Origin: Arsukibacterium sp. UBA5043 | GTDB lineage: Bacteria > Pseudomonadota > Gammaproteobacteria > Enterobacterales > Alteromonadaceae | Direction of reading: 5' to 3' | DNA length: 64,000 nt | NCBI GenBank assembly: GCA_002415085.1 | Contig: DIBV01000016.1 | Location: 115,633-179,632, forward strand | In this document: one piece after another, positions 33,321 to 42,979 of the stretch | Position numbering within the stretch: position 1 is the first letter of the stretch | Layout of the letters: each line of letters opens with the position of its first letter | Position numbers and translations under genes: made by a program | Notes under the pieces: model-generated | What the model saw: the letters and a program-made list of their open reading frames with translations, nothing else | The model's database searches: none | What the model was told of the DNA's origin: nothing

Positions 33321-33501
33321 GATCTCAACATCGCTGCTTAGGTTTATGTACTTAAGTATAAGGTGTAGTACAAAAATCAACTAATGTCAGTGTCATGCGT
33401 TTCTGGCACTGTTTTCATCTGCAAGACCAACCTTATGGGTCGCTGGGCAAAACACTATTCCTTGGTATACTGTTGCCAGACTAACACCTGGAACATGACT
33501 A

Positions 33502-34218
33502 ATGCGCACACCAGCTACTACCCCACACCGCCCGGCTAAACAGAAAAAGTCTGGTTTTTTCAGCAATATGATTTTTAATATTGTGTTGCCAGCAGTAATA
33601 CTCAGCCGCTTCAGCAGCGAAGAAACATTGGGTCCGGTTTGGGGGGTGGTGGTTGCACTGGCCTTCCCGCTATTGTTTGGCTTATGGGAGCTACTGCAGT
33701 CTGGCAAGGTTAATTTTTATTCAATACTCGGCATTATCAGCGTATTACTGACCGGTGGCATCAGCTTATTGCAGCTGGACCCGTCCTATATCGCCGTTAA
33801 AGAGGCCATGATCCCGGCAATTATTGGCATTATTGTGCTGATAAGCCAGTACACACCCTACCCGCTGGTGAAAAAACTGCTGATTAACCCCGATTTGCTG
33901 GATACCGACAAGCTGTATCAGGCACTGGCGGCCCGACAAAACCGCGAGCTGTTTGAGCAGCGCGTAGCCCGCGCCGGTTATATCGTGGCGTCGGCGTTTT
34001 TTGTCTCAGCCGTGCTTAATTATGTGCTGGCCAAAGCCATTGTCGTCAGCCAACCGGGCACCACGGCTTATGCCGAGGAGCTGGGCCGGATGACCTGGCT
34101 CAGCTACCCGGTTATTATGCTGCCGGTCATGGTAATGCTGATGGGTGCCATTATTTATATGTTCAGCCAGATTGGTAAATTAACCCGGCAATCACTGGAA
34201 GACTTTATTCTGCAGTAG
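33502..34218 (+). CDS. VC0807-family inner-membrane protein
   Basis: 238 residues with six or so transmembrane helices (about 22-40, 50-65, 72-90, 100-118, 155-175, 205-228). The pattern and motifs (NIVLPAVILSRFS, FPLLFGLWELLQSGKVNFYSILG) match the VC0807 family of unknown function, distantly like septation protein A. The N-terminus is basic and cytoplasmic. It shares 14 bases at the 3' end with the convergent sodium channel gene. I can offer no activity. Confidence 0.7.
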   Translation: MRTPATTPHRPAKQKKSGFFSNMIFNIVLPAVILSRFSSEETLGPVWGVVVALAFPLLFGLWELLQSGKVNFYSILGIISVLLTGGISLLQLDPSYIAVKEAMIPAIIGIIVLISQYTPYPLVKKLLINPDLLDTDKLYQALAARQNRELFEQRVARAGYIVASAFFVSAVLNYVLAKAIVVSQPGTTAYAEELGRMTWLSYPVIMLPVMVMLMGAIIYMFSQIGKLTRQSLEDFILQ

Positions 34219-35041
34219 GCTTTTTCAGCTCGCTGCGAAGCTGTTGCAACTCCTGTTGCAGCTGCTGCATTTGTTGCAATAACTGCTGTTGAGTAGCCTG
34301 CTCGGCATCATGCTCCACTTTATGCTCTTCATCGTGCATGCTTTGTACGGCATTGACGATAACGGCAATAAACAGGTTAAGCATGGTAAAGGTGGCAATA
34401 AGAATAAAGGGGACAAAAAACGCCCAGGCATAGGGAAACTCAGCAATCACCGGCCGGGCAATGCCCATTGACCAGCTTTCCAGGGTCATGATCTGAAACA
34501 GGGTATAGAGCGACGCGCCGAGACTGCCAAACCAGTCTGGAAAGGCCTCACCAAATAACTTGGTTACCATTACCGCCGCCACGTAATAAATGAGCCCCAG
34601 CACCATGGCGATAGACAACATACCGTTCAGTGACTTTATTAAGGCCCCGACAATTTTGCGCATCGACGGTACAAAAGTCAGTACCCTTAGCACCCTTAAT
34701 ACCCGCAGCGCCCGCAATACCGCAAAAGGCCCGCTGGCCGGTACCAGTGCAATACCCACCACGATGAAATCAAAAATGCTCCAGCCATCTTTAAAAAACG
34801 CCAGCCGGTGGACATAAATCCGCGAGCCAATTTCCAGCACAAACACCGCCAGAATAATTTTATCAAACAGCAACAGCGCCGGGCCAACGGCCTGCATAAT
34901 GGCGGCTGAGGTCTCCAGCCCCAGAATTAAGGCATTAATTAAAATCAGCGTCAGTAGCGTACGTTGCACACTGGTACGCTGCAGAAAATGGCCTACTTTA
35001 TGACGAAATGGACTTATTGCGGGTAAAGCATTGTTACTCAT
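34205..35041 (-). CDS. bacterial voltage-gated sodium channel (NavBac type)
   Basis: 278-residue six-helix subunit that should form a homotetrameric Na+ channel. The S4 voltage sensor LRALRVLRVLRVLTFVPSMR (about 105-125) has Arg every third residue, and the selectivity filter FQIMTLESWSMG (about 180-190) resembles the NaChBac TLESWAS. The C-terminus is a long Gln/Leu heptad coiled coil (about 235-275), as in tetramerising NavBac tails. ATG at 35041 has GAGG 7 bases upstream; TTG at 35083 is rejected. Such channels aid sodium-dependent motility and pH homeostasis in salt-living bacteria (known for relatives). Confidence 0.9.
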   Translation of the reverse strand: MSNNALPAISPFRHKVGHFLQRTSVQRTLLTLILINALILGLETSAAIMQAVGPALLLFDKIILAVFVLEIGSRIYVHRLAFFKDGWSIFDFIVVGIALVPASGPFAVLRALRVLRVLRVLTFVPSMRKIVGALIKSLNGMLSIAMVLGLIYYVAAVMVTKLFGEAFPDWFGSLGASLYTLFQIMTLESWSMGIARPVIAEFPYAWAFFVPFILIATFTMLNLFIAVIVNAVQSMHDEEHKVEHDAEQATQQQLLQQMQQLQQELQQLRSELKKPTAE

Positions 35042-35310
35042 ACTGCACCTCAGAAATACACTGGCGCTATTGTATGCCAGCATTGCCCGCCGTCAATCGC
35101 TGAATGCAGGTTTGAAAAGATGCAGCAGAAATAACCAAACCGTAAAATTAGCCTAATGTCAGTAGATGACAGCTACCAACCTGGTAATTTTTCGCAATAG
35201 AAAACTTGCCAGTCAAGAAAAGCTTACATAACCTTAAGCGGTAAATTTCAGCTTAAAAGCACCATTAACCCTAAACTTTTATTGCAAAATAATGCAGAAG
35301 GAAGCTTACG

Positions 35311-36009
35311 GTGAGAAATTGTTTAGCCTGGCTTGGGAAGCGGGAAAAATCGTTCTGGTTGTTACTGGCGCTGGTAACGATGTCACTGTGGCTGTTTATG
35401 ATCATTGCTACAGAAGTAGTAGCTGGCGGAAGCTTCAAATTGGATGAAACCATTCTGCTGCTGATGCGAGACGCCAATAACCTTGAAGACACCATTGGCC
35501 CCCCCTGGCTAAAGCAGGTAGGGCAGGATATTACCGCGCTGGGTGGCAACGCAGTATTAACCCTGGCGAGTATCTGGGTAATAATTTTTTTATTGCTTAC
35601 CAATAAGGCTAAGTTAGCCCTGGTGGTGTTGCTGGCCACGGGCGGAGCTTTATTGGGTAGTCTGCTGTTAAAAAGCGGCTTTGATCGACCCAGGCCCGAT
35701 CTGGTTACGCACGCGACACTTGTTTATACCTCAAGCTTTCCCAGTGGGCATTCCATGTTAGCAGCGAGTGCTTATCTCACCATGGGTGCGTTGCTGGCCC
35801 AATCGCAACCGCGCAGAAGAGTTAAAGCACTTATCATCATCAGCTCAGTTTTCCTGACGTTGCTAATTGGGGTAAGCCGGGTTTATCTGGGCGTGCACTG
35901 GCCAACCGACGTGGTAGCAGGTTGGGCTGCTGGTTCTGTATGGGCAGTAGCCTGCTCTTATCTGGCGCGCCACACAACCAGAAAACCTTTGGAAACTGAC
36001 TCAAACTAA
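35311..36009 (+). CDS. PAP2-family lipid phosphatase
   Basis: 232-residue membrane phosphatase (about six helices) with the three active-site motifs: KSGFDRPRPDL (about 118-128), FPSGHSM (about 145) and SRVYLGVHWPTDV (about 188-200). Family members remove phosphate from phosphatidic acid, phosphatidylglycerophosphate or undecaprenyl diphosphate. The start is GTG with AAGGA about 9 bases upstream. It is followed 43 bases later by a DUF1206 gene and then a lipid kinase, so it may act on the kinase product. Confidence 0.88.
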   Translation: MRNCLAWLGKREKSFWLLLALVTMSLWLFMIIATEVVAGGSFKLDETILLLMRDANNLEDTIGPPWLKQVGQDITALGGNAVLTLASIWVIIFLLLTNKAKLALVVLLATGGALLGSLLLKSGFDRPRPDLVTHATLVYTSSFPSGHSMLAASAYLTMGALLAQSQPRRRVKALIIISSVFLTLLIGVSRVYLGVHWPTDVVAGWAAGSVWAVACSYLARHTTRKPLETDSN

Positions 36010-36052
36010 ATAGTCGACGAATATTAATAGCTAATTAATAGAGGACACTAAA

Positions 36053-36838
36053 ATGGTTAAACTTGCACACCCCGAGCCGTGGGCCAAAATGGGCTACGCC
36101 GCGCGGGGCGTAATTTATTTAACAATAGGTCTGTTAGCTTTTCTTTCTGCCATGGGCTGGCAAGGAGAAAAAACCGGTAGCAAAGGTGCTATTTTAAGCA
36201 TTAACGAGCAGCCTTTTGGTGAGCTTCTGTTACTGGTCTTGGTTGTCGGACTGTTTGGTTATATTGTCTGGCGTTTTATTCAGGGTATAACCGACACCGA
36301 TAACCATGGTAGTTCTTTTAAAGGGCTGGCAATAAGAGCTGGACTTATTATCAGTGCAATATCCCATAGCGTGCTGGCGTTTTGGGTTATTAAGCTGTTA
36401 TTCCACGAAACAGACGATAGTTCGGGGCAATCAGCTTCATCAACCGCCTCTGAGTACCTGAGCTCAGATCGTGTTACCGTGCTTTTTGCCATTATAGGTG
36501 TCGCAGTTGTGGTTGTGGGTATTGCCCATCTGATAAAAGGTTTCAAGTCTGGCTTTAAAAAATATATCGATTTTCCAGCCGAAAAAAAACAGTGGCTTGT
36601 GCCCATCTGCAGGTTCGGTCTTATTTCTCGTGGCGTAGTCTGGTGTATAATTGGCTGGATTATTTTGCGTTCAACTTTTGTCGCAGGCAGCAGCGAGGAC
36701 AAAGGTATCAGCGAAGCGTTTGAGTGGCTTAGTAGCGCGCCTTATGGCAGCTGGTTAATTATTATTGTTTCTATAGGCTTGTTTGCGTTCGGTATATACA
36801 GTTTTATCGAGGCGCTTTATCGTCGAATTGAGACATAA
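36053..36838 (+). CDS. DUF1206 inner-membrane protein
   Basis: 261 residues with six predicted helices arranged as three similar two-helix units, each beginning with a GYAARGVIYLTIG-like or SRGVVWCIIGWI motif, the signature of DUF1206. The function of the family is unknown. AGAGGAC precedes the ATG. It sits between the PAP2 phosphatase and the lipid kinase, which suggests a role in membrane lipid handling (context only). Confidence 0.82.
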   Translation: MVKLAHPEPWAKMGYAARGVIYLTIGLLAFLSAMGWQGEKTGSKGAILSINEQPFGELLLLVLVVGLFGYIVWRFIQGITDTDNHGSSFKGLAIRAGLIISAISHSVLAFWVIKLLFHETDDSSGQSASSTASEYLSSDRVTVLFAIIGVAVVVVGIAHLIKGFKSGFKKYIDFPAEKKQWLVPICRFGLISRGVVWCIIGWIILRSTFVAGSSEDKGISEAFEWLSSAPYGSWLIIIVSIGLFAFGIYSFIEALYRRIET

Positions 36839-36895
36839 CACGGGCGTTTAAAGCACAACTTTTTTCAAGGTCGCTTTCACAAAAGGAATATATCG

Positions 36896-37795
36896 TTGCA
36901 GCACGCTCTGTTAATTGTCAATCCAAAAAGCCGCAATGGTCAGGCCGAGGAGCTGGAAGCAGTTATTCAATTACTCAGAGCTTCTGGCTTTGATATTCAG
37001 GTTTATCTGTCTGAAAACGAAGCTCAGATGGATGCCCAAATTGCGAACTATCAGCACGACGATGGTATCGTTATTATTGCTGGCGGAGATGGCACCATTA
37101 GTTCGGCGTTGCAGGCCATTTATACTCACCAGCGCACACTGGCCATCTTACCATTAGGAACCGCCAACGATTTGGCACGTTCGCTCGGCGTACCGCAGGA
37201 TCTTGCCGGCGCTGCCCAGGTTATTATTAATGCTAAGCGAGAGCGTATAAACCTGGCAAAGGTTAACGACAAACTTTTTATCAATGTTGCCCATATCGGT
37301 CTGGGTGTTGATGTAACACACGAACTGACACCGGAAACTAAAAAATATTTCGGCGTGTTTGCTTATCTGGGTGCCTTTTTCAGTGCCATTAAGCGCAACA
37401 GAAGTTTTAAAATAAACTTAAAAGCAGATGATTGGAATTATTCGGTCAGGGCCATTCATTTGGCCGTTGGCAACGGCCGCTTTTACGGGGGTGGCAATAT
37501 TGTTGATAATGCCTCAACTTTACTGGACGGGCAGCTGAGTCTATTCTGCATTAAACCACAGCGTTGGTGGCAGCTGTTACTGTTAGGGCCCAGTTTGCGC
37601 AATGGCGACCTACGAACAGCAGAGCGGGTTATCTGTAAAACCGCCAGAAAAATTAGCATTAACACCACTAAGCCAATTGAACTCAACGCTGATGGTGAAT
37701 ATAAAACGAAAACACCTGCGGAGTTTGCAGTAATCCCAGAGGCTATCGAAGTAATTGCAGGATCGATACCGCAACCAACGACTAATAAGGTTTAA
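36896..37795 (+). CDS. diacylglycerol/sphingosine-kinase-like lipid kinase (YegS/BmrU type)
   Basis: 299 residues. The nucleotide-binding motif AGGDGT (about 62-67) and LPLGTANDLARSLGVP (about 84-99) are conserved, as are the C-terminal metal and substrate segments around ELNADGEYK. The enzyme should phosphorylate a lipid such as diacylglycerol or phosphatidylglycerol in the cytoplasm at the membrane. The start is TTG, with AGGA 9 bases upstream and no better in-frame codon. Placement next to a PAP2 phosphatase suggests a kinase/phosphatase pair acting on the same lipids. Confidence 0.9.
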   Translation: MQHALLIVNPKSRNGQAEELEAVIQLLRASGFDIQVYLSENEAQMDAQIANYQHDDGIVIIAGGDGTISSALQAIYTHQRTLAILPLGTANDLARSLGVPQDLAGAAQVIINAKRERINLAKVNDKLFINVAHIGLGVDVTHELTPETKKYFGVFAYLGAFFSAIKRNRSFKINLKADDWNYSVRAIHLAVGNGRFYGGGNIVDNASTLLDGQLSLFCIKPQRWWQLLLLGPSLRNGDLRTAERVICKTARKISINTTKPIELNADGEYKTKTPAEFAVIPEAIEVIAGSIPQPTTNKV

Positions 37796-37796
37796 C

Positions 37797-38237
37797 ATGT
37801 CAATTATACGCACTGATAACGAGGTTGATAGCCTGGAAATTCTGAAATTGGTCAGAGAAACAGCTGACTACTATCGACAGATGGCTGAGTTGTTAGTAGA
37901 AGAGAATCTTGATAAGCGCTTAACTAAACTTGCCCGCGAACGGGAAACGTTCATTGCGCCATTTGAAAAAGTGGTTAAGCAGCTGGATGAATTGCCTGCC
38001 AGGCCCGACCCTGACAAAGAGCTGATGCAACAGTTTGGTGGCAAGCTAACCCAACTGTTCTCATCTGATGCCAGAAATGCCATTTTGGACAAATGTCTGG
38101 AACAAGACCACAAGCTGGCGGATCTGGTCAGACATACCAAGCTCGGCGAGTTGTCAGCAGACATTCAGCAACTACTGGATCAGTTGGCTGACAACCTTAG
38201 CGACAGTAAGAAAACACTCCAGGCGCTGAAAGATTAA
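37797..38237 (+). CDS. small helical cytoplasmic protein, unknown function
   Basis: 146 residues, almost entirely charged helix (Leu/Glu/Lys/Asp with heptad-like spacing), no signal peptide or membrane segment. ATG at 37797 with AAGG 6 bases upstream is preferred over an upstream in-frame start at 37755 inside the kinase gene. One base separates it from the kinase stop, so it is co-translated and may be a regulatory partner of the lipid kinase. I do not recognise the family. Confidence 0.75.
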   Translation: MSIIRTDNEVDSLEILKLVRETADYYRQMAELLVEENLDKRLTKLARERETFIAPFEKVVKQLDELPARPDPDKELMQQFGGKLTQLFSSDARNAILDKCLEQDHKLADLVRHTKLGELSADIQQLLDQLADNLSDSKKTLQALKD

Positions 38238-38264
38238 ACTGATTTGGCGCTACCAGCCAGTTTA
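38235..38264. terminator. inverted repeat between convergent genes
   Basis: TAAACTG (38235-38241, including the stop codon) pairs with CAGTTTA (38258-38264) around a 16-base loop that itself holds TTGG/CCAG. It lies between the small helical protein and metC, both ending here; it may end both transcripts. There is no long T-run. Confidence 0.35.
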
Positions 38265-39440
38265 GTCACCGGCCGCCTGATTAAATCGCTCGAACGCATC
38301 AGTCAGATCGGCCAGTAAATCATCAACATGTTCCAGGCCGATATGCAGCCGGATCAGCGGCCCGCTGTAGGGCCAGCTGCTGGCCGTGCGTTGTTTTTGC
38401 AGCTGCATGGTAGCGGTGATCAGGCTTTCGTAGCCGCCCCAGGAAAAACCCATTTTAAAATGGCGCATGCCTTCGATAAAAGCAGCGACCTGCTGTTGGT
38501 TACCCTGCTTTAACACAAACGAGAATAAACCATTGCTGCCGGAAAAATCGCGCTGAAAAATAGCATGTCCCGGATGCGACGGTAAGGCCGGATGCAGCAC
38601 AGTCTCAACCTCTGGCCGTTGCTGCAGCCAGTGAGCAATGCGAAGCGCACTTTGCTCGTGCTGCTGCAATCGCACGGCTAAGGTACGCAGGCCACGCAGC
38701 GCGGTATAGGCATCATCCGCTGAAGCACAGTACCCCATTAAATAGCTGTGTTCACGAAGCTGTGGCCAGTGTTTATCATTAGCGCTGGCGGTTCCCAGCA
38801 TTACATCAGAATGGCCAACAATATATTTGGTCGCCGCCTGAATAGAAATATCCACTCCCAGCGTAAAGGGCTGACACAAAATGGGCGATGCCCAGGTATT
38901 ATCTAAAATGGTAACAATGTTATGTTGCTGCGCCACCGCACAAATGGCCGGTATGTCCTGCATCTCAAAGGTTAAGGAACCTGGTGATTCCAGAAATATT
39001 ACTTTGGTATTGGCTTGAATTAGCCCGGCAATACCAGCGCCGAGTTGCGGATCATAATAGGTGGTTTCAATACCGAAGCCTTTTAGTAACTTATCGCACA
39101 GCGCCCGGGTAGGCTCGTAGACACTGTCGACCATCAGCAGATGATCGCCGCTTTGCAAAAATGCCAGCAAGGCACCGCTTACCGCCGCAGCACCACAAGG
39201 ATATAAGGCACAACCGGCACCGCCTTCCAGCTCACAAATTGCCTCCTGCAGGGCAAAATGGGTATCGGTACCCCGCCGGCCATAAAACGGTACCCGGTTG
39301 CCGCGCTGTAAAGTCGCTTGCTTAAGTTCACTAAAGGTATCAAACACAATAGTAGAAGCCCGGATTAGCGGCGGATTAACCGCGTAGCCAGTATATTTTC
39401 TGCTCCGGCCAGCATCAATAAGTTTGGTGTTTTTATGCAT
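38262..39440 (-). CDS. metC: cystathionine beta-lyase
   Basis: 392-residue PLP enzyme that splits cystathionine to homocysteine, pyruvate and ammonia in methionine synthesis. The PLP-lysine motif AATKYIVGHSDVMLGTA (about 198-214) and the glycine-rich YPCGAAAVSGALLAF loop are present. The MetC-type start (GRSRKYTGYAVNPPLIRASTIVFD) argues for this enzyme over cystathionine gamma-synthase. It is divergent from a TonB receptor gene. I looked for MetJ boxes in the 216-base gap before it and found only weak partial matches (see rejected). Confidence 0.9.
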   Translation of the reverse strand: MHKNTKLIDAGRSRKYTGYAVNPPLIRASTIVFDTFSELKQATLQRGNRVPFYGRRGTDTHFALQEAICELEGGAGCALYPCGAAAVSGALLAFLQSGDHLLMVDSVYEPTRALCDKLLKGFGIETTYYDPQLGAGIAGLIQANTKVIFLESPGSLTFEMQDIPAICAVAQQHNIVTILDNTWASPILCQPFTLGVDISIQAATKYIVGHSDVMLGTASANDKHWPQLREHSYLMGYCASADDAYTALRGLRTLAVRLQQHEQSALRIAHWLQQRPEVETVLHPALPSHPGHAIFQRDFSGSNGLFSFVLKQGNQQQVAAFIEGMRHFKMGFSWGGYESLITATMQLQKQRTASSWPYSGPLIRLHIGLEHVDDLLADLTDAFERFNQAAGD

Positions 39441-39656
39441 AAGTACGCCTCGCTGCGACCTTAATTGAACAGAGAAGACTTCTGGATGTCTGTACCATGC
39501 TAACCTGTTTTTAGCAAAAAATCACGATACTAAAACGCGGCCCGCTGATCGCTTCGCTGTTAACAGTAGTATTGCATCATACAAACATAGTTTGCGTAAG
39601 TTTGACAAGCGTTCGGCCGCCACCTACGGTTTAAGGATTACAACAAGGAGTCAATT

Positions 39657-42158
39657 ATGCGCAGTGCTGCTCTACACCCCCTGGTACTGGCGATCAGTAC
39701 TGCTTTACTTAGCCCCGGCTTGCTGGCGCAAGCTCAAGATAACAGTAAGCAACAAGCAGATGAGCAAAAGATTGAGCAAATTGTGGTTACCGGTACCCGG
39801 GTAGCCGGTCGCTCAGTCGATGATACTGCTGTGCCCATTGATATTGTTGGCGTCGAAACGCTGGAGCGGTCTGGCTCGAGCGAGCTTAACCAGGTGTTAT
39901 CCGTAGCATTACCATCGTTTAACTTTCCTCGCCCGGGCCTGGCTGATGGCACAGATACCATTCGTCCGGCCACGTTGCGCGGCCTTGGACCGGACCAATC
40001 GCTGGTACTGGTAAACTCCAAGCGACGGCATGCTGCTTCGCTGGTAAATGTTAATGGCACCGTAGGTCGCGGCAGTTCAGCAGTCGATTTAAACACCATA
40101 CCTACTGCCGCCATCCGCAGTGTCGAAGTGCTGCGCGATGGCGCGTCAGCGCAATACGGTTCAGATGCCATCGCTGGGGTAATTAACGTCAGGCTTCGCG
40201 ACGCCAGCGAAGGTGGCAGTGTTACCTTCTCGTATGGCTATCGCGACTCAGCGTATACGGTGCCCGTCACCCCACCGCCAGCGGATGCCACCTGGAACGC
40301 GCCGGCAGAGATTAAACGTAGTGTAAGTGATGGTGAAACGATTAATTTATCTGGCTGGAAAGGCTTTGCATTGCCGAACAATGGTTACCTGACCTTAGCC
40401 GCAGAAATTAAAGATGCTGAACGCACCGAACGCGGCGGTTATGATTATCGTCAGCAATACCCATTGGTTGGCGGTGAATACGACCCACGCGAGCAAACTA
40501 TCGAACGTTTTAACGCCTGGTATGGCGAACCAGAACTGCAACAATTTACCCTGTTTGCCAATGCCGGCATGATGTTAAAAGGTGGTAAGCTTTACAGCTG
40601 GGCCAGCTTTCAGGATCGATCAGCCCGCTCTGGCGGTTTTTATCGCCGGGCACAGGATGACCGTAATGTTATCGAAGTACACCCGGATGGATTTTTACCC
40701 ATTATCGCACCTGAGGTAACCGACACCAGTTTTGCGCTCGGTTATGAATGGGAACTGGCGCAGTGGAGTATGGACGCCTCTGTCGTTTACGGCATGAATG
40801 AAATGGCCTTTACCATTGAAAATACGGTAAACCGTTCAATTGGCCCAACCAGTAAAACGGAATTCGATGCCGGCGGGTTTGACTATGACCAATGGGTATT
40901 TAACTTTTCAGGGGTGACCTCTTTCGATATTGCCAGCTTTGCCTCACCGGTAAATATGGCCACCGGCATTGAAATCCGGCGGGAAGGGTATTCGATTTTT
41001 GCAGGTGAACCTGACTCCTATCGTAATGGTGGCGTGCTGCTGCCAAATGGTAACCCAACCCAATCCGGCGCCCAGGTATTTCCTGGTTTTCGGCCTGCCA
41101 ATGCTGTAGACGAGAGTCGGCGGGCTGTCGGCGTATATATTGATTTAGAAGCCAATATTACAGACAACCTGTTGGGGTCGGTGGCGTTCAGAGCAGAAGA
41201 TTATTCAGATTTTGGCAGTAACGTTACCGGCAAACTGGCCCTGCGTTATGACGTGAATGACAGTGTCGGCCTGCGTGGCAGCGTTCAGAACGGTTTCAGA
41301 GCGCCCTCATTGCAGCAACAATACTTTACCAGCACCTCAACTAACTTTATTGGTGGTGTGCCGTTTGATATCACCACCTTCCCGGTTAATGATCCGGCGG
41401 CGATTGCATTAGGTTCCAGCCCCTTGGATGCTGAAGAGTCCGTTAACCTGTCGTTGGGTGCAGTATTCCGGCTTGGTGATTTAACCTTAACCATTGATGG
41501 CTACCAGATTAATATTGACGACAGAATCGTGCTGTCCGAAAATCTGACCCAGCCTAACGTTCGTGCTTATCTGGAGTCGCTTGGTTTAATTGGTATTGGT
41601 GGTGGCCGCTTCTTTATTAATGGTGTGGATACGGAAACACAGGGCATTGATATTGTGGCTAATTATCCGGTATTTACTGCAGATATTGGTCGCTTTGATT
41701 TAATCCTGGTAGCCAATGTTAATAGTACAGACGTCACCAGAACACCGGCGACCGCCGAGTTATCGGCTCTTGACCCCGCTCCGGAACTGTTCGGCAGGGT
41801 AAATGTTCTTACTTTTGAAGAAGGTAACCCGAAGAACAAATTGGGTGCACATGTTAACTGGAGTTTAGAGCGCTTTGGTGCCACCTTCCGTGCTACCCGT
41901 TACGGAGAGGTCTTAACGCCGAACGCCAACCCCGCAAATGACTTTACCCTGGATGCAAAAACACTGCTTGATGTGGAGGCGCGTTATCAGCTTACCGCAA
42001 AAATGCGGCTGGCGTTTGGTGCCGATAACCTGTTAGACGAGTACCCGGATGCCTTTCCAATTAATTTAAATGGTACCGGCAATACGCCATTTTCAAATTA
42101 CTCGCCCTACGGTCGTTCTGGCCGGCTGGTGTATGGCAGGGTCAGCTACGATTTTTAA
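39657..42158 (+). CDS. TonB-dependent outer-membrane receptor
   Basis: 833 residues. A signal peptide (1-23, cut near LAQA) is followed by a TonB-box-like segment IEQIVVTGTRVAG, a plug domain (about 50-160, with SVEVLRDGASAQYGSDAIAGVINVRL) and a 22-strand barrel ending in YGRVSYDF. The plug shows the SxDLNTIPTAAI pattern of the larger TonB receptors in aquatic bacteria, whose substrates include siderophores and complex organics. No substrate can be assigned. It starts with ATG behind AAGGAG and is ended by a hairpin shared with the convergent EAL gene. Confidence 0.92.
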   Translation: MRSAALHPLVLAISTALLSPGLLAQAQDNSKQQADEQKIEQIVVTGTRVAGRSVDDTAVPIDIVGVETLERSGSSELNQVLSVALPSFNFPRPGLADGTDTIRPATLRGLGPDQSLVLVNSKRRHAASLVNVNGTVGRGSSAVDLNTIPTAAIRSVEVLRDGASAQYGSDAIAGVINVRLRDASEGGSVTFSYGYRDSAYTVPVTPPPADATWNAPAEIKRSVSDGETINLSGWKGFALPNNGYLTLAAEIKDAERTERGGYDYRQQYPLVGGEYDPREQTIERFNAWYGEPELQQFTLFANAGMMLKGGKLYSWASFQDRSARSGGFYRRAQDDRNVIEVHPDGFLPIIAPEVTDTSFALGYEWELAQWSMDASVVYGMNEMAFTIENTVNRSIGPTSKTEFDAGGFDYDQWVFNFSGVTSFDIASFASPVNMATGIEIRREGYSIFAGEPDSYRNGGVLLPNGNPTQSGAQVFPGFRPANAVDESRRAVGVYIDLEANITDNLLGSVAFRAEDYSDFGSNVTGKLALRYDVNDSVGLRGSVQNGFRAPSLQQQYFTSTSTNFIGGVPFDITTFPVNDPAAIALGSSPLDAEESVNLSLGAVFRLGDLTLTIDGYQINIDDRIVLSENLTQPNVRAYLESLGLIGIGGGRFFINGVDTETQGIDIVANYPVFTADIGRFDLILVANVNSTDVTRTPATAELSALDPAPELFGRVNVLTFEEGNPKNKLGAHVNWSLERFGATFRATRYGEVLTPNANPANDFTLDAKTLLDVEARYQLTAKMRLAFGADNLLDEYPDAFPINLNGTGNTPFSNYSPYGRSGRLVYGRVSYDF

Positions 42159-42184
42159 TACAAGAGTCGGGGTTGTCTGGCAGC

Positions 42185-42214
42185 AACCCGGACGCAGCAA
42201 GGTCCGGGTTATTT
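42185..42214. terminator. hairpin terminator after TonB receptor
   Basis: AACCCGGAC (42185-42193) pairs perfectly with GTCCGGGTT (42202-42210) around an 8-base loop, followed on the plus strand by ATTTC. The right arm overlaps the stop codon of the minus-strand EAL gene, so it may serve both directions. Confidence 0.5.
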
Positions 42215-42979
42215 CATGCCGTTAAGCTCAGCGGTGGTAATTAACCGCTCCAGCTCAGGCCGGGCAAAATAGTAACCCTGATAATAACGAATACCCAGGC
42301 CAAGCAGACATTCCAGCTCTGCCTTGGTCTCCACCCCCTCGGCCAGCACCAGGGTGCCCTGCACTTCACATTGCGCGATAGTTTGTTCAATAATAAACTG
42401 TTTGGCTGGGTTGCTCTGGATATTGCGGATCAGCTCCATATCCAGCTTTAAAATATGTGGTTTAAGTTCAACCAGCCAGTCGAGCGTGGCGTAACCCGCA
42501 CCGTAGTCATCAATAGCGGTTTTAAAACCACGTTTTGCATAACTGCGGAATATCCGGTTTAAATGTTCTTTATCCGGAATTTGTTCGCCCTCGGTAACTT
42601 CAAATACCAGCTTGGTTAAGTCAAAACCATATATATCAGCAGCTTCAATGGTGGCTTTAATGCAGGTTTCCGGATTGTAGACGGCATTGGGTAAAAAATT
42701 GATATTCAAATATGTGCTGCAGCCTAACTTAGCGGCCGTTTCAATTGCTTTTACCCGGCAAGCCTGATCAAAATAATATTTATTAGTGTCATTTATATGC
42801 TCGAATACCCAGCCGGCGCCCTGCCCCTCGGGACCGCGAACTAAGGCTTCATATCCGCATATAACCTGATATTTCCAATCAATTATCGGCTGAAAGGCCA
42901 TTCGGATTTGAAAACCTAACGACTGACCACTTAAACAGTCGCTGCATGTTTGTTGTTTAATTTGTGCCGGAAAATCCAT
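42209..42979 (-). CDS. EAL-domain cyclic-di-GMP phosphodiesterase
   Basis: 256 residues that are a single EAL domain with no sensor region. Key residues for hydrolysis are present: EALVRG (about 46-51), NINFLP, FEVTEGE, IDDYGAGY, LKLDMELI and EGVETKAELE. It should linearise cyclic di-GMP to pGpG and oppose the GGDEF protein at 31893. The N-terminal CSDCLSG Cys pair before the domain is unusual and may bind a metal. ATG at 42979 has AAGG 6 bases upstream; TTG at 42985 falls too close to it. Confidence 0.9.
   Translation of the reverse strand: MDFPAQIKQQTCSDCLSGQSLGFQIRMAFQPIIDWKYQVICGYEALVRGPEGQGAGWVFEHINDTNKYYFDQACRVKAIETAAKLGCSTYLNINFLPNAVYNPETCIKATIEAADIYGFDLTKLVFEVTEGEQIPDKEHLNRIFRSYAKRGFKTAIDDYGAGYATLDWLVELKPHILKLDMELIRNIQSNPAKQFIIEQTIAQCEVQGTLVLAEGVETKAELECLLGLGIRYYQGYYFARPELERLITTAELNGMK

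Noticed and set aside
39441-39656. MetJ operator before metC
   Set aside because: AGAAGACT and GGATGTCT near 39470-39492 match AGACGTCT at only 6 of 8 bases each and are not in tandem 8-base register.
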